Positions 17,299 through 26,385 of a stretch of DNA of 64,000 nt are shown piece by piece. Source of the stretch: Streptomyces sp. 1222.5 (lineage in GTDB: Bacteria; Actinomycetota; Actinomycetes; Streptomycetales; Streptomycetaceae); assembly GCF_900105245.1 (NCBI RefSeq), contig NZ_FNSZ01000001.1:7624001-7688000 (forward strand), in the 5' to 3' direction. Made by a program: the position numbers and the translations under genes. Numbering within the stretch: the stretch's first letter is position 1; each line of letters starts with the position of its first letter. The notes under the pieces were generated by a model. That model was not told the DNA's origin. It saw only the letters and a program-made list of their open reading frames with translations, and did not search any database.

Positions 17299-18540
17299 TC
17301 ATCCCCCCGTCGCCCCGATCGTCACCACCCGGGCCCACGCCGGGGGTGTGTCCGGCCGGTAGTCGGGGTTGTTCTCGTTCGGGGTGCGGCCGGTGCGGGG
17401 GAACAGGCCCACCACCGTGCGGCAGGGCGGGCGTGCTTCCGGCCATGGCGTCTGCCCGTCGGTCAGGACCACGATCACGTCGGGGCGTGCCTTCAGCGCG
17501 CGGGCGAACCCCTGGCGCAGATCCGTCCCGCCGCCGCCCACCAGCTCGATGCCCTCCGCCCGGCACAGGGGCAGCACGGTGCCGGCCGCGGCGTCGCACG
17601 ACACCACACCGACCAGCTCCCGCCGCCCGCCCACGGCCCGGCAGATCGCCGTGACCTCCAGCAGCGCGCTGCCCAGTTCGGCGTCGCTGACCGATCCGGA
17701 CGTGTCGACGACCACGCACACCCGCGGCGGCCTGCGCCGCAGGCTCGGCAGGACGACACCGGGCAGTCCGGCCGAACGCCGCGCCGGCCGGCCGTAGCTG
17801 TAGTCCTCACCCGCACCCGGGCCGGAGACCGCGGAGCGCACGGCCGCCCCCAGCAACTGCCGCCAGGGCTGCGGCGGATGGAACGCCTCCTCGGCCCAGC
17901 GACGCCATCCCCGCGGAGCGCTGCCCGGCCGGCCGTTGATGGCCTGCGCCACCCGGAACCGGACCGCGTCCCGCTCCTGGTCGCTCAGCCCGTGCGCGCC
18001 GTCCGGGCCCACGTCCCACTCCCGCGCGAGCCCGTCGACCCCGCTGCCGCAGTCCAGCCAGGCCAGCCGCGCCAGGTGCGGCCCCAGCCGGAACAGGTGC
18101 AGATAGTCCTCCATCAGCTCGCCCTCGGGCAGCCCCAGGCTTCCCGGGGTCACGGCTCCCTCAGGGCGCACGAGGCCGTCGCCGTACACGTCGTCGTTGA
18201 TCTCGCAGTCCGCGGCGATGTTCATCCGCAGCCGCTCCCCGGCCCCGGTCAGCCCCCGTTGCCGGGCGACCCGGTCGCCGCGCCCGTGATGGTCGCGCAG
18301 CAGATGGGCGATCTCGTGCACCCACACCCCGGCCAGTTCCTCCACCGGCGTGCGGTCCACGAACCCGGGGGAGACGTAGCACCGCCAGTGCCGGTCCACG
18401 GCCATCGTCGGCACCTGCCGCGACTCCACGGGATGCAGTGCGAACAGCGCCGTCGCCAGATAGGGCCGTACCCGCGCCGCGTGCAGCCGTGCGGCGAACA
18501 GCTTGCCGAGGTCCAGCGCCCCCGCCGCCCCCGGTGTCAT
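17299..18540 (-). CDS. VWA-like protein with putative metallopeptidase domain (DUF2201)
   Basis: 413-aa cytoplasmic protein. The N-terminal region has a zinc-metallopeptidase-like HEIAHLLRDH at 75-84 (HExxH), followed by a second candidate ligand region INDDVYGD. The C-terminal VWA-like domain carries the MIDAS motif VVVDTSGSVS near residue 277 and the later GGGTDLRQGF and VVLTDGQTPWP. Partners of this type work with MoxR AAA ATPases in metal insertion or protein remodelling. Its start overlaps the stop of the moxR gene by 4 bp (ATGA), so they are coupled. Substrate unknown. Confidence 0.9.
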   Translation of the reverse strand: MTPGAAGALDLGKLFAARLHAARVRPYLATALFALHPVESRQVPTMAVDRHWRCYVSPGFVDRTPVEELAGVWVHEIAHLLRDHHGRGDRVARQRGLTGAGERLRMNIAADCEINDDVYGDGLVRPEGAVTPGSLGLPEGELMEDYLHLFRLGPHLARLAWLDCGSGVDGLAREWDVGPDGAHGLSDQERDAVRFRVAQAINGRPGSAPRGWRRWAEEAFHPPQPWRQLLGAAVRSAVSGPGAGEDYSYGRPARRSAGLPGVVLPSLRRRPPRVCVVVDTSGSVSDAELGSALLEVTAICRAVGGRRELVGVVSCDAAAGTVLPLCRAEGIELVGGGGTDLRQGFARALKARPDVIVVLTDGQTPWPEARPPCRTVVGLFPRTGRTPNENNPDYRPDTPPAWARVVTIGATGG

Positions 18541-19790
18541 CGGCTTCCCCGGCCGGCGGCCGTTGTCCGGCGGGCGGCGTCGTCCGCCCGCCGGGACAGG
18601 GTCACGACCCCGGACAGCTGCTCGATCGCCGCCGGTACGTCCCAGTCGTCGCGGCGCAGGGAGGCCAGCGTGGACGCCGGTACGACCACCACGTCCGGCG
18701 CACCCGTCTCCATCGCCCGCACCAGCAGCTCCCAGGCCGCCTCCCAACGGGCGCGTTCCGGCCGGTTGCGGACCGCGTCCACCACCCCGTCCAGGACGGC
18801 CTGCCGCAGATCCCCGCGCTGGGGCAGCTCGGCGCCCGCCGGGTCGGCGAGCAGTGTCTCCGGGTCGGGCAGGTCCATCCGGTCGAGGGCGGCCAGCAAC
18901 TCCAGGCCCGGACCGTCCCCGACGGTGCCCCGGACCAGCAGCGACAGCACATCGCGGGACGCGCCGGCGGCGGTCGCGAAGGCGAGCAGCCGCAGGGTCG
19001 CCTCCCAGCTGCGGGGCGACGGCCATGCACCGCCCCGGCGGCTCTCACCGCCGGGCAACCGGTGGACGAGCCCCGGACGTGCGGTGAGGAACGCGCACAC
19101 CGCGCGCCGGGCGAAGGAAACGGCACCGGTCAGGCGCTCCGGCTGGAGCCGGGGCAGGGTGGCCCGCGGCCAGGTCCCGCCGAGCCCGCGTACGACGACG
19201 TCGTGGTCGTGGGTCCACTGAAGGTGCACGAACCGGTTGGCCAGGGGAGGGCTCAGCTCCCAGCCGTCGGCGGCCGAGGAACGCGGATTGGCGGCGGCCA
19301 CGACGCGTACCCCGGGCGGCAGGCGCAGCGTACCGATCCGCCGCTCCAGCACGAGCCGCAGCAGGGCCGCCTGGACCGCGGGCGGGGCGGTGGACAGCTC
19401 GTCCAGGAACAGCAGCCCGCGGCCGGCGCGCACGAGCCGTACGGCCCAGTCCGGCGGGGCCATCGGAACGCCCTGGACGGCGGGGTCGTCGCCCACGACG
19501 GGCAGCCCCGAGAAGTCGGACGGCTCGTGGACGCTCGCGATCACGGTGGTCAGGGGCAGGTCGAGGGCCGTCGCCAACTGGGTCAGGGCCGCCGTCTTGC
19601 CGATGCCGGGCTCGCCCCACAGCAGTACGGGGAGGTCGGCGGTCACGGCCAGGGTCAGCGCCTCCAGCTGGATGTCGGCCCGCGGTTCGGTGGTGGTCTC
19701 GTGCAGCAGGGCCAACAGGGCGTCGGCCAAGCCGAGTTCGGTGGCTCCGGAGGGATCGGGCATCGTGGCGGAAGGAGTGCGTGAGGGCAT
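18537..19790 (-). CDS. MoxR-family AAA+ ATPase
   Basis: 417-aa AAA+ ATPase. Walker A GEPGIGKT is at 59-66, Walker B LLFLDELS near 120, sensor 1 region VVAAANPRSS, and an arginine-containing NRFVHLQW segment. The C-terminal third is helical and not strongly conserved. It is the middle gene of a three-gene unit: unknown protein, then MoxR, then VWA-metallopeptidase, with ATGA coupling to the last and a 45-bp gap to the first. By analogy with RavA-ViaA, it likely remodels a client presented by the VWA partner. Confidence 0.9.
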   Translation of the reverse strand: MPSRTPSATMPDPSGATELGLADALLALLHETTTEPRADIQLEALTLAVTADLPVLLWGEPGIGKTAALTQLATALDLPLTTVIASVHEPSDFSGLPVVGDDPAVQGVPMAPPDWAVRLVRAGRGLLFLDELSTAPPAVQAALLRLVLERRIGTLRLPPGVRVVAAANPRSSAADGWELSPPLANRFVHLQWTHDHDVVVRGLGGTWPRATLPRLQPERLTGAVSFARRAVCAFLTARPGLVHRLPGGESRRGGAWPSPRSWEATLRLLAFATAAGASRDVLSLLVRGTVGDGPGLELLAALDRMDLPDPETLLADPAGAELPQRGDLRQAVLDGVVDAVRNRPERARWEAAWELLVRAMETGAPDVVVVPASTLASLRRDDWDVPAAIEQLSGVVTLSRRADDAARRTTAAGRGSR

Positions 19791-19835
19791 GGGGGATCAC
19801 CTTTGGGTGTGAAGTGGGCGGCGGGGGAGTGGAGT

Positions 19836-21215
19836 TCAGCGGGCGGAGGCCGCGTGGCGCGGGCGCCGGCGGGCCCGACGTACACGGCGGTCGGCGGCGC
19901 CCGGCGTGACGGGAACGACGCGTCCGGGGTCGTTCAGTCCGGCTCGGTAGAGGCCGTAGGCGATGTGCCGCTCGGCGGCCGTCGCCAGGGTGTCCCGCAG
20001 GGGGCCCTCGCGGAGTACCGCCTCGGGGCCCAGCAGGGCCTCGACCACCGCAAGGGCACCGGCGGTGTCGCCGTGGTCCAGCCGTTCCCGGACGCCGGAG
20101 AGGCAGTCCGGGTGCCGGTGCGCCGCGTCGACGGCCCGCAGGCAGGGCAGCGGAGGACCGCCGAGGGCGGCCAGCAGCTCCTCGCGCCGGATCTCGGCCG
20201 GGTCGTGGTCAAGCGCGGAGAGCACGCCGTCGACCGGACCGATCCGGTGCGTCGCTCCCCGGCACTCCACGAGCCGCGCCCCGTGCGCCGGATCCGGGTC
20301 ATCGGGCGGACCGGGGGCCGGGTGACCGGGCGCGAGCGCGGCGGCGACCAGCGGGTGCAGCCGGCCCGGGGCGAGCAGTCCGGCCCGCAGGAGTTGCAGG
20401 TCGGGCGAGAGCCGGGTCGCGGCGTCCGGCAGGACGGGCAGTGCGCGGAACCCGCCCGCCGGGTCCCCGGCCACCACCGCCAGTCCGAAGCCACCGCCGT
20501 CCGGGACGAGTTGCAGCGCCACCCGGCCCGCCCCGCCGAAGCGCACCGCGAAGGCACCGGGGCCGCGCCCTTCGGCGCGGAGCAGGAGGGCCGCCTCCGC
20601 CGCCCAGCGGCCGACGGCACAGCCGAGGCCGGCCGGTACGAGCCCGAGGGGGTCGTGATCCGGAGGCGCCGGCCCGTCGGCCCCCGATCTGACCCCCAGT
20701 TCGGCGGCCCGGCCGGCGTCCCACAGATGGCGGTGCAGGTCGAGCCGGTACCGGCGGTTCGGCCGCGGGTGCGGATGGTTGCCGGCCTCGGGGCGGTCCG
20801 GGTCCCACAGGGCGAGACCGATCCGCTGGCCGGCGTCCGCCGAGGCGGGCGGGGTGCGCGCCACGAGGTGCACGGGAGACGCCCGGCCGGGCTCCCCGTA
20901 GCGGGCCAGCGAGAGGGTCAGGCCCGGGCGCAGCAGCCCGTCCGGCGCGATCCTCGGCATGTGCCAGCGCAGCAGGTCCGGGGCGAGCCGGCGGAGGTCG
21001 GACCGGACGCGGGCGGCGAGTTCCCGCCCGTGGACGCGGGCGACGGAACGCAGATCGAGATCGACGTCGACGCGGGCGGCGGCACAGGCGCCCGCCCAGT
21101 CGCCGGCGCCGCGGCGGACGGCCGCGGTCTCGATCATGGACGGCGGCACGGCGTACCGGCGTACGCGCAGCCACAGGGCGAGCCGGGAATCCCCGTACGC
21201 GGTCGAGGTGGGCAT
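19836..21215 (-). CDS. Unknown protein encoded upstream of moxR/VWA
   Basis: 459-aa soluble protein, Ala/Arg/Leu-rich, with no recognised domain. Predicted mixed helix and strand; the central region (SLARYGEPGRASPVHLVA, NRRYRLDLHRHLWDAG) suggests a beta-containing core. The C-terminus (230-430) is helix-rich and could be repeat-like. ATG 21215 is chosen because AGGTGA sits six bases upstream; the GTG at 21221 would abut it. Constant pairing with MoxR and VWA-metallopeptidase genes makes it the likely client or adaptor of that machine. Function unknown. Confidence 0.8.
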   Translation of the reverse strand: MPTSTAYGDSRLALWLRVRRYAVPPSMIETAAVRRGAGDWAGACAAARVDVDLDLRSVARVHGRELAARVRSDLRRLAPDLLRWHMPRIAPDGLLRPGLTLSLARYGEPGRASPVHLVARTPPASADAGQRIGLALWDPDRPEAGNHPHPRPNRRYRLDLHRHLWDAGRAAELGVRSGADGPAPPDHDPLGLVPAGLGCAVGRWAAEAALLLRAEGRGPGAFAVRFGGAGRVALQLVPDGGGFGLAVVAGDPAGGFRALPVLPDAATRLSPDLQLLRAGLLAPGRLHPLVAAALAPGHPAPGPPDDPDPAHGARLVECRGATHRIGPVDGVLSALDHDPAEIRREELLAALGGPPLPCLRAVDAAHRHPDCLSGVRERLDHGDTAGALAVVEALLGPEAVLREGPLRDTLATAAERHIAYGLYRAGLNDPGRVVPVTPGAADRRVRRARRRPRHAASAR

Positions 21216-21535
21216 CAGCACTCACCTGGCGCGGACGGGACCCCCCATCGATATGAGGTCTGAGTCGTCATCGCGGCGAGCGTAGCCGCCCGCCCGGCGC
21301 GGGGCACGTGGTTTTCCCCGGACTCCGTTCGGTCGACGGTCCGTGCGGACCGCTGGGGTAAGGTGGCCGTCCGGTCGCGGACGTCGCGGCCCGACGAGCC
21401 ATGACGAGGGGGAGGTGAGACCCATCACCGCTGTGTCAGCCCGGGTGCTCTCTCCTCATGACGGCGCGGTACACCGGCAGCGGTGACCGCGGGAGCGCCA
21501 CTGGGCCCCGCGCTCCCGAAAGGCCTTCGGCTTCC
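21216..21535. other. Divergent intergenic region
   Basis: 320 bp between the unknown protein of the MoxR cassette and the HemK-like gene. It holds the ribosome binding site of the former and presumably both promoters. No palindrome or hairpin was convincing. If the HemK-like gene uses the upstream ATG 21458, this region is shorter. Confidence 0.4.
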
Positions 21536-22360
21536 ATGCCTGCATCGCCCTCATCGTCTTCATCACCCGCGGATCCGTCCTCGCGTACGCCGTTGTCTCC
21601 CGCCCGGGTCGTCTCCGTGCTCCGCGCCGCCGGATGCGTCTTCGCCGAGGACGAGGCGGAACTCATCCTCGCGACCGCCCGTTCCCCGGAGGAGGCGGCC
21701 TCGATGGTGGACCGGCGCGCCGCCGGGCTCCCGCTCGAACAGGTCCTCGGCTGGGCCCTGTTCCACGGACTGCGCATCACCGTGGAGGCGGGGGTGTTCG
21801 TGCCCCGCCGCCGTACCGAGTTCCTCGTCGACCAGGCGCTGGCCGCGGCGCCGCCGGCGAGCGTGGTCGTGGACCTGTGCTGCGGTTCCGGCGCGCTCGG
21901 CGCGGCCCTCGCCGCCGCCCTGGACGGTGCCGAGGTGCACGCCGCCGACATCGACCCGGCGGCCGTCCGCTGCGCCCGGCGCAATCTCGCGGCCGTCGGC
22001 GGCCGGGCCCACCAGGGCGACCTGTACGACGCCCTGCCCGCCGGACTGCGCGGCCGCGTCGACGTCCTGGCGGCCAATGTGCCGTACGTCCCCACCGCCG
22101 AGGTCCCCCTGCTGCCGGCCGAGGCCCGCGACCACGAACCACTGGTCGCCCTGGACGGCGGCGCGGACGGTCTCGACGTGCTGCGCCGGGTGGCCGCCGG
22201 GGCGCACGAGTGGCTGGCACCGGGCGGCTGTCTCCTGACCGAGACCGGTGAGCATCAGGCGGCGGCGGCCGGGGAGGTGCTCACCCGGGCCGGTCTGACG
22301 ACCCGTCTGGCGGTCTCCGAGGAGCTGTACGCCCATGTGCTGATCGGCGTACGACCCTGA
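21536..22360 (+). CDS. HemK/PrmC-like N5-glutamine methyltransferase family protein
   Basis: 274-aa protein if started at ATG 21536 (ATG 21458 is possible; neither has a good ribosome binding site). Motif I is VVDLCCGSGALGAALAAAL. The catalytic (D/N)PPY motif of the family is changed to NVPY (LAANVPYVPT). Upstream are GWALFHGLRITVEAGVFVPRRRTE, the PrmC recognition region, and downstream DGGADGLDVLRRVAAGA. The family methylates Gln in release factors; the altered motif and a second HemK-like lineage in streptomycetes make a different acceptor possible. Confidence 0.83.
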   Translation: MPASPSSSSSPADPSSRTPLSPARVVSVLRAAGCVFAEDEAELILATARSPEEAASMVDRRAAGLPLEQVLGWALFHGLRITVEAGVFVPRRRTEFLVDQALAAAPPASVVVDLCCGSGALGAALAAALDGAEVHAADIDPAAVRCARRNLAAVGGRAHQGDLYDALPAGLRGRVDVLAANVPYVPTAEVPLLPAEARDHEPLVALDGGADGLDVLRRVAAGAHEWLAPGGCLLTETGEHQAAAAGEVLTRAGLTTRLAVSEELYAHVLIGVRP

Positions 22361-22447
22361 CCGGTGTGCGGCCCCGGGCCCGCTCCGCCGGGTCCGGAGA
22401 CCCGCCGTGCCCACCCCGACGCCCGCTCGACGGCGCCTGCGCGGCCG

Positions 22448-24526
22448 TCACGGCAGCTGCTGCGCCCGGGCGATGAGCAGGGCCACGTCGTCGTGGTTGT
22501 CGGGGTGGTGCAGCGTCCGCAGGAGGAAGTCGCAGACGTCCTCCAGCGGGCGTTCGGGGTCGTCGAGCAGGGACAGCAGCAGGTCCAGCCGTTCGTCCAG
22601 CGAGTGGCGCCGGGTCTCCACCAGACCGTCGGTGTAGAACACCAGCTCGTCGCCCGGCTCGAAGTCGACGGTCACGGTGGTGAAGCCGACCCCGCCCACG
22701 CCGAGAGGCACCCCGGTGGGCAGGTCGAGCAGTTCCGGCGGGCGGCCGGGCCGGACCCGGACGGGCGGCAGATGGCCGGCGTTGGCGATCCGGCACTGCC
22801 GCAGATGCGGGTCGTGGACGGCGTAGACACAGGTCGCGATGGAGTGGTCCAGGGCCGACGTCGTCTTGTCCAGGTGCTCCAGCAGCAGGGCCGGGTCGAG
22901 TTCGAGCGAGGCCAGCGTGGTCGTGGCGGTACGGAGCCGGCCCATGGTCGCCGCCGCGCTGATGCCGCTGCCCATCACGTCGCCCACGACGAGCGCGGTC
23001 CGGCCGCCCTCCAGTGGGATCACGTCGAACCAGTCGCCGCCGACCTCGCTGGTGGCGCCCGCCGGCTGGTACCGGGAGGCCACCTCCAGGCCCGTGGTGA
23101 CCGGCGGATGGCTCGGCAGCAGGCTGCGCTGGAGGGTGAGCGCGGTGTTGCGGGCGTTCTGGTACCAGCGCGCGTTGTCGATCTGCACGGCGGCACGGGA
23201 CGCCAGTTCCCGTGCCAGCAGCAGGTCGTCCTCGTCGAACGGCGCCGGATTCCTGGTCCGCTTGAGGTCGAGCGCACCCAGCACCTCGCCGCGCGCGATC
23301 AGCGGCACCGCGAGGTAGGAGTGCAGGCCCGCGCGGCCCAGCAGCACGGCGGCCTCGGGAGAGCGGGCGATCCGGGGCAGGTCCTCGTCCTTGACCTGGG
23401 GCACCAGCACCGCCTCGCCCGACCGCACGCACTCGGTGACCAGACGGTCGGGTGCGTACCGGGCCATGTGGCCGGGCGGATCGGCGGCCCGTACGGCGTC
23501 CGAGCCGTCCTCCGGGCGGAGCGCGAAGGCCCGGAGCATCGCGGACTCCGAGGGTCCGAGCGTGCTGGGCCGGCCCTCCACCACCGCCTCCAGCAGGTCC
23601 ACGGCCACGACGTCGGCGAGTTCCGGCACGGCCACCTCGGCCAGCTCGCAGGCCGTGCGGTCCAGTTCGAGCGTCGTCCCGATCCGGGCCGAGGCGTCCG
23701 CGATGACGGCGAGCCGGCGCCGCGCCCGCTCCGCCTCCACCGAGGCCCGGTACTGCTCCGTGATGTCGACGAGCGACACCGCCACCCCGAGCACGTTGCC
23801 CATGGCGTCCTCGAGCCGGTACAGCGAGTGCGACCAGATGTGGTCCTGGTCGGGATCGGCGGACGTGCGGCCGACGAGCGTGTCGTCGATCGAGGGCGTG
23901 CCCGTCTCCAGCACCCGCCGGGCGGCGGCCTCCAGCGCCTCGGTCTCCACCAGCGGCAGTACTTCGCGCGGCGTCCTGCCCACGTGCTCGGCGGCCGGCA
24001 GACCGCTGATCCGCTCCAGGGCCGGGTTGACCGAGACGAACCGCAGCCGGATGTCCAGGACGCCGTAGCCGATCGGCGCCTGCTTCACCATCCGCTCGGA
24101 CAGCGCCACGTCCTGCTCCAGCCGCCGCACCGTCGACTGGTCGGCGGCGAGCCCGAGCGCGTACACCTCGCCGCGGTCGTCCAGCAGCCGCATGTTGCGG
24201 AACTCCACCACACGGGTGCTGCCGTCCTTGTGGCGGATCGGGAAACCGCCGGCCCAGCTCTGTCCGGTCCGCATGACGTCCGCGAAGAGCGTGCCGACCA
24301 GATCCAGATGCCGCTCGTGCACCATCAGCCGGGCGGCGAACTCGCCGAGCGCCTCCTGCGCGGTGTACCCGAACAGCTCCTCCGCCTGCGGGCTCCACAG
24401 AACGATGCGGCCGTCGGTGTCCAGCACCACCGAGGCGACGCCCAGCACGTCGAGCAGCCCGCCCGGCCGCATCGCGCCGCGCGCGGGCCCGTCGCCCTCG
24501 GCCACCGGAGCCTCGGCTGCACTCAT
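22448..24526 (-). CDS. PAS-PAS-GAF-SpoIIE serine phosphatase (PP2C)
   Basis: 692-aa cytoplasmic signalling protein. PAS 1 spans about 20-130 and PAS 2 about 135-255 (ending VVSLVDITEQYRA, a PAC signature). GAF spans about 270-440 (DFLPRIARSPEA region to LASRAAVQIDNAR). The SpoIIE/PP2C phosphatase domain covers about 465-692 with GGDWFDVI, VVGDVMGSG, NAGHLPP, FYTDGLVE and HDDVALL. All PP2C metal-binding Asp positions look intact. No HATPase domain follows, unlike many streptomycete relatives. It probably dephosphorylates an anti-sigma antagonist (STAS) in response to a PAS/GAF signal. I chose ATG 24526; a longer Arg/Gly-rich N-terminus is unlikely. Confidence 0.92.
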   Translation of the reverse strand: MSAAEAPVAEGDGPARGAMRPGGLLDVLGVASVVLDTDGRIVLWSPQAEELFGYTAQEALGEFAARLMVHERHLDLVGTLFADVMRTGQSWAGGFPIRHKDGSTRVVEFRNMRLLDDRGEVYALGLAADQSTVRRLEQDVALSERMVKQAPIGYGVLDIRLRFVSVNPALERISGLPAAEHVGRTPREVLPLVETEALEAAARRVLETGTPSIDDTLVGRTSADPDQDHIWSHSLYRLEDAMGNVLGVAVSLVDITEQYRASVEAERARRRLAVIADASARIGTTLELDRTACELAEVAVPELADVVAVDLLEAVVEGRPSTLGPSESAMLRAFALRPEDGSDAVRAADPPGHMARYAPDRLVTECVRSGEAVLVPQVKDEDLPRIARSPEAAVLLGRAGLHSYLAVPLIARGEVLGALDLKRTRNPAPFDEDDLLLARELASRAAVQIDNARWYQNARNTALTLQRSLLPSHPPVTTGLEVASRYQPAGATSEVGGDWFDVIPLEGGRTALVVGDVMGSGISAAATMGRLRTATTTLASLELDPALLLEHLDKTTSALDHSIATCVYAVHDPHLRQCRIANAGHLPPVRVRPGRPPELLDLPTGVPLGVGGVGFTTVTVDFEPGDELVFYTDGLVETRRHSLDERLDLLLSLLDDPERPLEDVCDFLLRTLHHPDNHDDVALLIARAQQLP

Positions 24527-24846
24527 GCCACGCACCGCCTTCGCCCGTCCGCACGGCACGCCGTCCCCCGTGCCGACTCCCCTTGTTCTACCGCGCTCAC
24601 ACCCGACTCTCCGAGGCCTTCGCCGTCCACCTCCACCATCTCTCGACACGACGGCGGACGTCCGCCGCGGCCGCCACGCCGGCGGTGGTCGCGGCGCGGG
24701 CCTCCTGCGGAGACCGTACAGGCCGGTTCCGCGGTCCGTGAGAGTTCACGCTCATGTTGCTGTATTGGCCTGTACATGACTACGACGCCACGCCAGACTG
24801 TCCGCCGACCGAGTGCCCCACACCCCCCGCGCCCGAGGAGTCGGCC
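24527..24846. other. Divergent intergenic region
   Basis: 320 bp between the phosphatase gene and the secreted-protein gene. It contains GAGGAG about eight bases before ATG 24847. No operator-like palindrome or clear promoter was recognised. Confidence 0.4.
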
Positions 24847-25728
24847 ATGCCCGCACGCATCCGGCAACGTCGTCACACAGCCCTCGCCGGACTCGTCACC
24901 CTCGCCACCGCAGCCACCCTGTCCCTCGCCCTGTCCCCGCCCGCCACCGCGGCTGGCACCTGGACCGAGACCGGCTCCGACCGCGCCGACCCGCTGACCG
25001 AGAGCCAGGGCCTGACCTCGGTGGAGGTGCCGGCGAACAGCCCCAACCGCTACACCGGCATCGGCACCATCCCCCTCGGAGTCTCCAGCCGCGGCTGGAA
25101 CCACGTCGGCGACCCCGACGCCTCGTACAACGGCTACTACATCGAGCCCTACCAGCGGGACTCCGGCAACTCGAAGATGTACCGCGTGCAGGCGCCCGGT
25201 GGCACCTGGTCGGAGTACGTCCACACGCTCGGCCCCGGCGAGGCACTCAACAACTCCTGGGACGCCGTCTCGCCCGACGGCCAGTGGATGCTCTCGGGGG
25301 AGTGGGGCACGATGACCCGGCTGCTGGTCTTCCCGACCCCCGGGATCAACGCCGCCACCTCGCCCTCGGCGAACCTGCCGCAGGTCTCGACGGTCCGCCT
25401 GGACCACGCCGTGCGCGACGTCCAGGGCTGCGACTTCTCCGGCCCCACCACCCTGCTGTGCTCCTCCGACGACCCCGAGGGCAGCCTCTTCGGCATCACC
25501 AAGCCGCTGCTCCAGATCGACCTGTCGGCCGCGCCGAACGGTTCGTCGGACGTCACCGGCCATGTCACGGCCCTGCGGCAGCTGCCGCTGCGCAGCTCCT
25601 GCTCGGGCGGCTTCGAGGCGGAGGGCATCGACTACGACCGGCGCACCGGCGTGCTGCGCGTGATCGTGGTGTCGCCGGGCTTCTGCGTGCTGACCGACAG
25701 CAAGACGTACAAGTTCTCACGCGGCTGA
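24847..25728 (+). CDS. Secreted protein of unknown function, beta-propeller-like
   Basis: 293-aa protein with a Sec signal peptide (RIRQRRHTALAGLVTLATAATLSLALSPPATAAG, cleavage near residue 35). The mature part is Gly/Ser/Trp-rich with repeated blade-like pieces (NNSWDAVSPDGQWMLSGEWG, VRDVQGCDFSGPTTLLCSSDD) suggestive of a beta-propeller. Four Cys probably form disulphides. ATG 24847 has GAGGAG upstream, and in-frame codons further upstream do not form a signal peptide. No enzyme motif is recognised. Stand-alone gene. Confidence 0.8.
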   Translation: MPARIRQRRHTALAGLVTLATAATLSLALSPPATAAGTWTETGSDRADPLTESQGLTSVEVPANSPNRYTGIGTIPLGVSSRGWNHVGDPDASYNGYYIEPYQRDSGNSKMYRVQAPGGTWSEYVHTLGPGEALNNSWDAVSPDGQWMLSGEWGTMTRLLVFPTPGINAATSPSANLPQVSTVRLDHAVRDVQGCDFSGPTTLLCSSDDPEGSLFGITKPLLQIDLSAAPNGSSDVTGHVTALRQLPLRSSCSGGFEAEGIDYDRRTGVLRVIVVSPGFCVLTDSKTYKFSRG

Positions 25729-25823
25729 GGTGTGCTCTCGGGACCGCGGTGCTTTCCTGGGGATGGACGCGGTTCGGCGGGGTACCCCGTTCTACCGCAG
25801 CGCGGCCACGAGAGGAGCGATCA

Positions 25824-26195
25824 ATGGCAGACACGGAGCGGTCGCATCCGGAAAAGGTCACGGTGGAGATCAGCGGCTCCAAGGAAGACGCCCGGCTCGT
25901 CTTCGAGGCCCTGAGGTCCTGCTTCGCGTCCGACCGGGGCGCCGACGAGGATCCGCAGCAGCTCCACAAGACCCGTCCGATGGTATGGCTCGGAACGTAC
26001 GACGTCGCGGACAGCCGTGAACACGGGTGTCCGCCGGTCCACCTCGACTCGTCCGTCCAGGCGGACATCCAGGGCGGCTACTGGGCCGTCGACCGGTTCC
26101 GCACCACCCTGGACTCGATGTTCACCGTCGAGGAGACCTGTGCGGCCTCCGGCGACCAGGAGAGGGACTTGCACCTCCGCCTGGAAAGCCGCTGA
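25824..26195 (+). CDS. Small conserved-type hypothetical protein
   Basis: 123-aa acidic protein starting at ATG 25824, with AGGAG six bases upstream. The sequence begins with charged residues, then VTVEISGSKEDARLVFEALRSCF (strand-helix), a charged linker, and WLGTYDVADS and DRFRTTLDSMFTVEE. Coding character (third-position GC, balanced composition) supports a real gene. No family or function is recognised. It lies alone between the secreted protein and fadH. Confidence 0.7.
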   Translation: MADTERSHPEKVTVEISGSKEDARLVFEALRSCFASDRGADEDPQQLHKTRPMVWLGTYDVADSREHGCPPVHLDSSVQADIQGGYWAVDRFRTTLDSMFTVEETCAASGDQERDLHLRLESR

Positions 26196-26314
26196 CGCCA
26201 CAGGTCCGTACGACGCCCACGCCCCGGTCCGGCCCACCGCCGGCCGGGGCGTCTGCGTGCCGTGCCGTGGCCGCCGTCCGGCGGGGAGTGGTCCGAGTCA
26301 CCTCCACGCGGTTG

Positions 26315-26328
26315 TGCAACTAGTTGCA
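26315..26328. promoter_or_regulatory. Perfect palindrome: probable operator of the PadR downstream of fadH
   Basis: TGCAACTAGTTGCA reads identically on both strands. It overlaps the -35 element of the promoter proposed at 26324-26353 and lies about 60 bp before fadH. Confidence 0.7.
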
Positions 26329-26353
26329 TAAAGAGTCGGGGTTCCTCTACAAC
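26324..26353 (+). promoter_or_regulatory. Candidate sigma-70 promoter of fadH-padR
   Basis: -35 TTGCAT (26324-26329), 18-bp spacer, -10 TACAAC (26348-26353). The -35 overlaps the perfect palindrome, so repressor binding would occlude RNA polymerase. GGAGGG precedes the fadH ATG. Confidence 0.5.
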
Positions 26354-26385
26354 AAGAGGCGACGACACCGCGCACGGAGGGCCCC

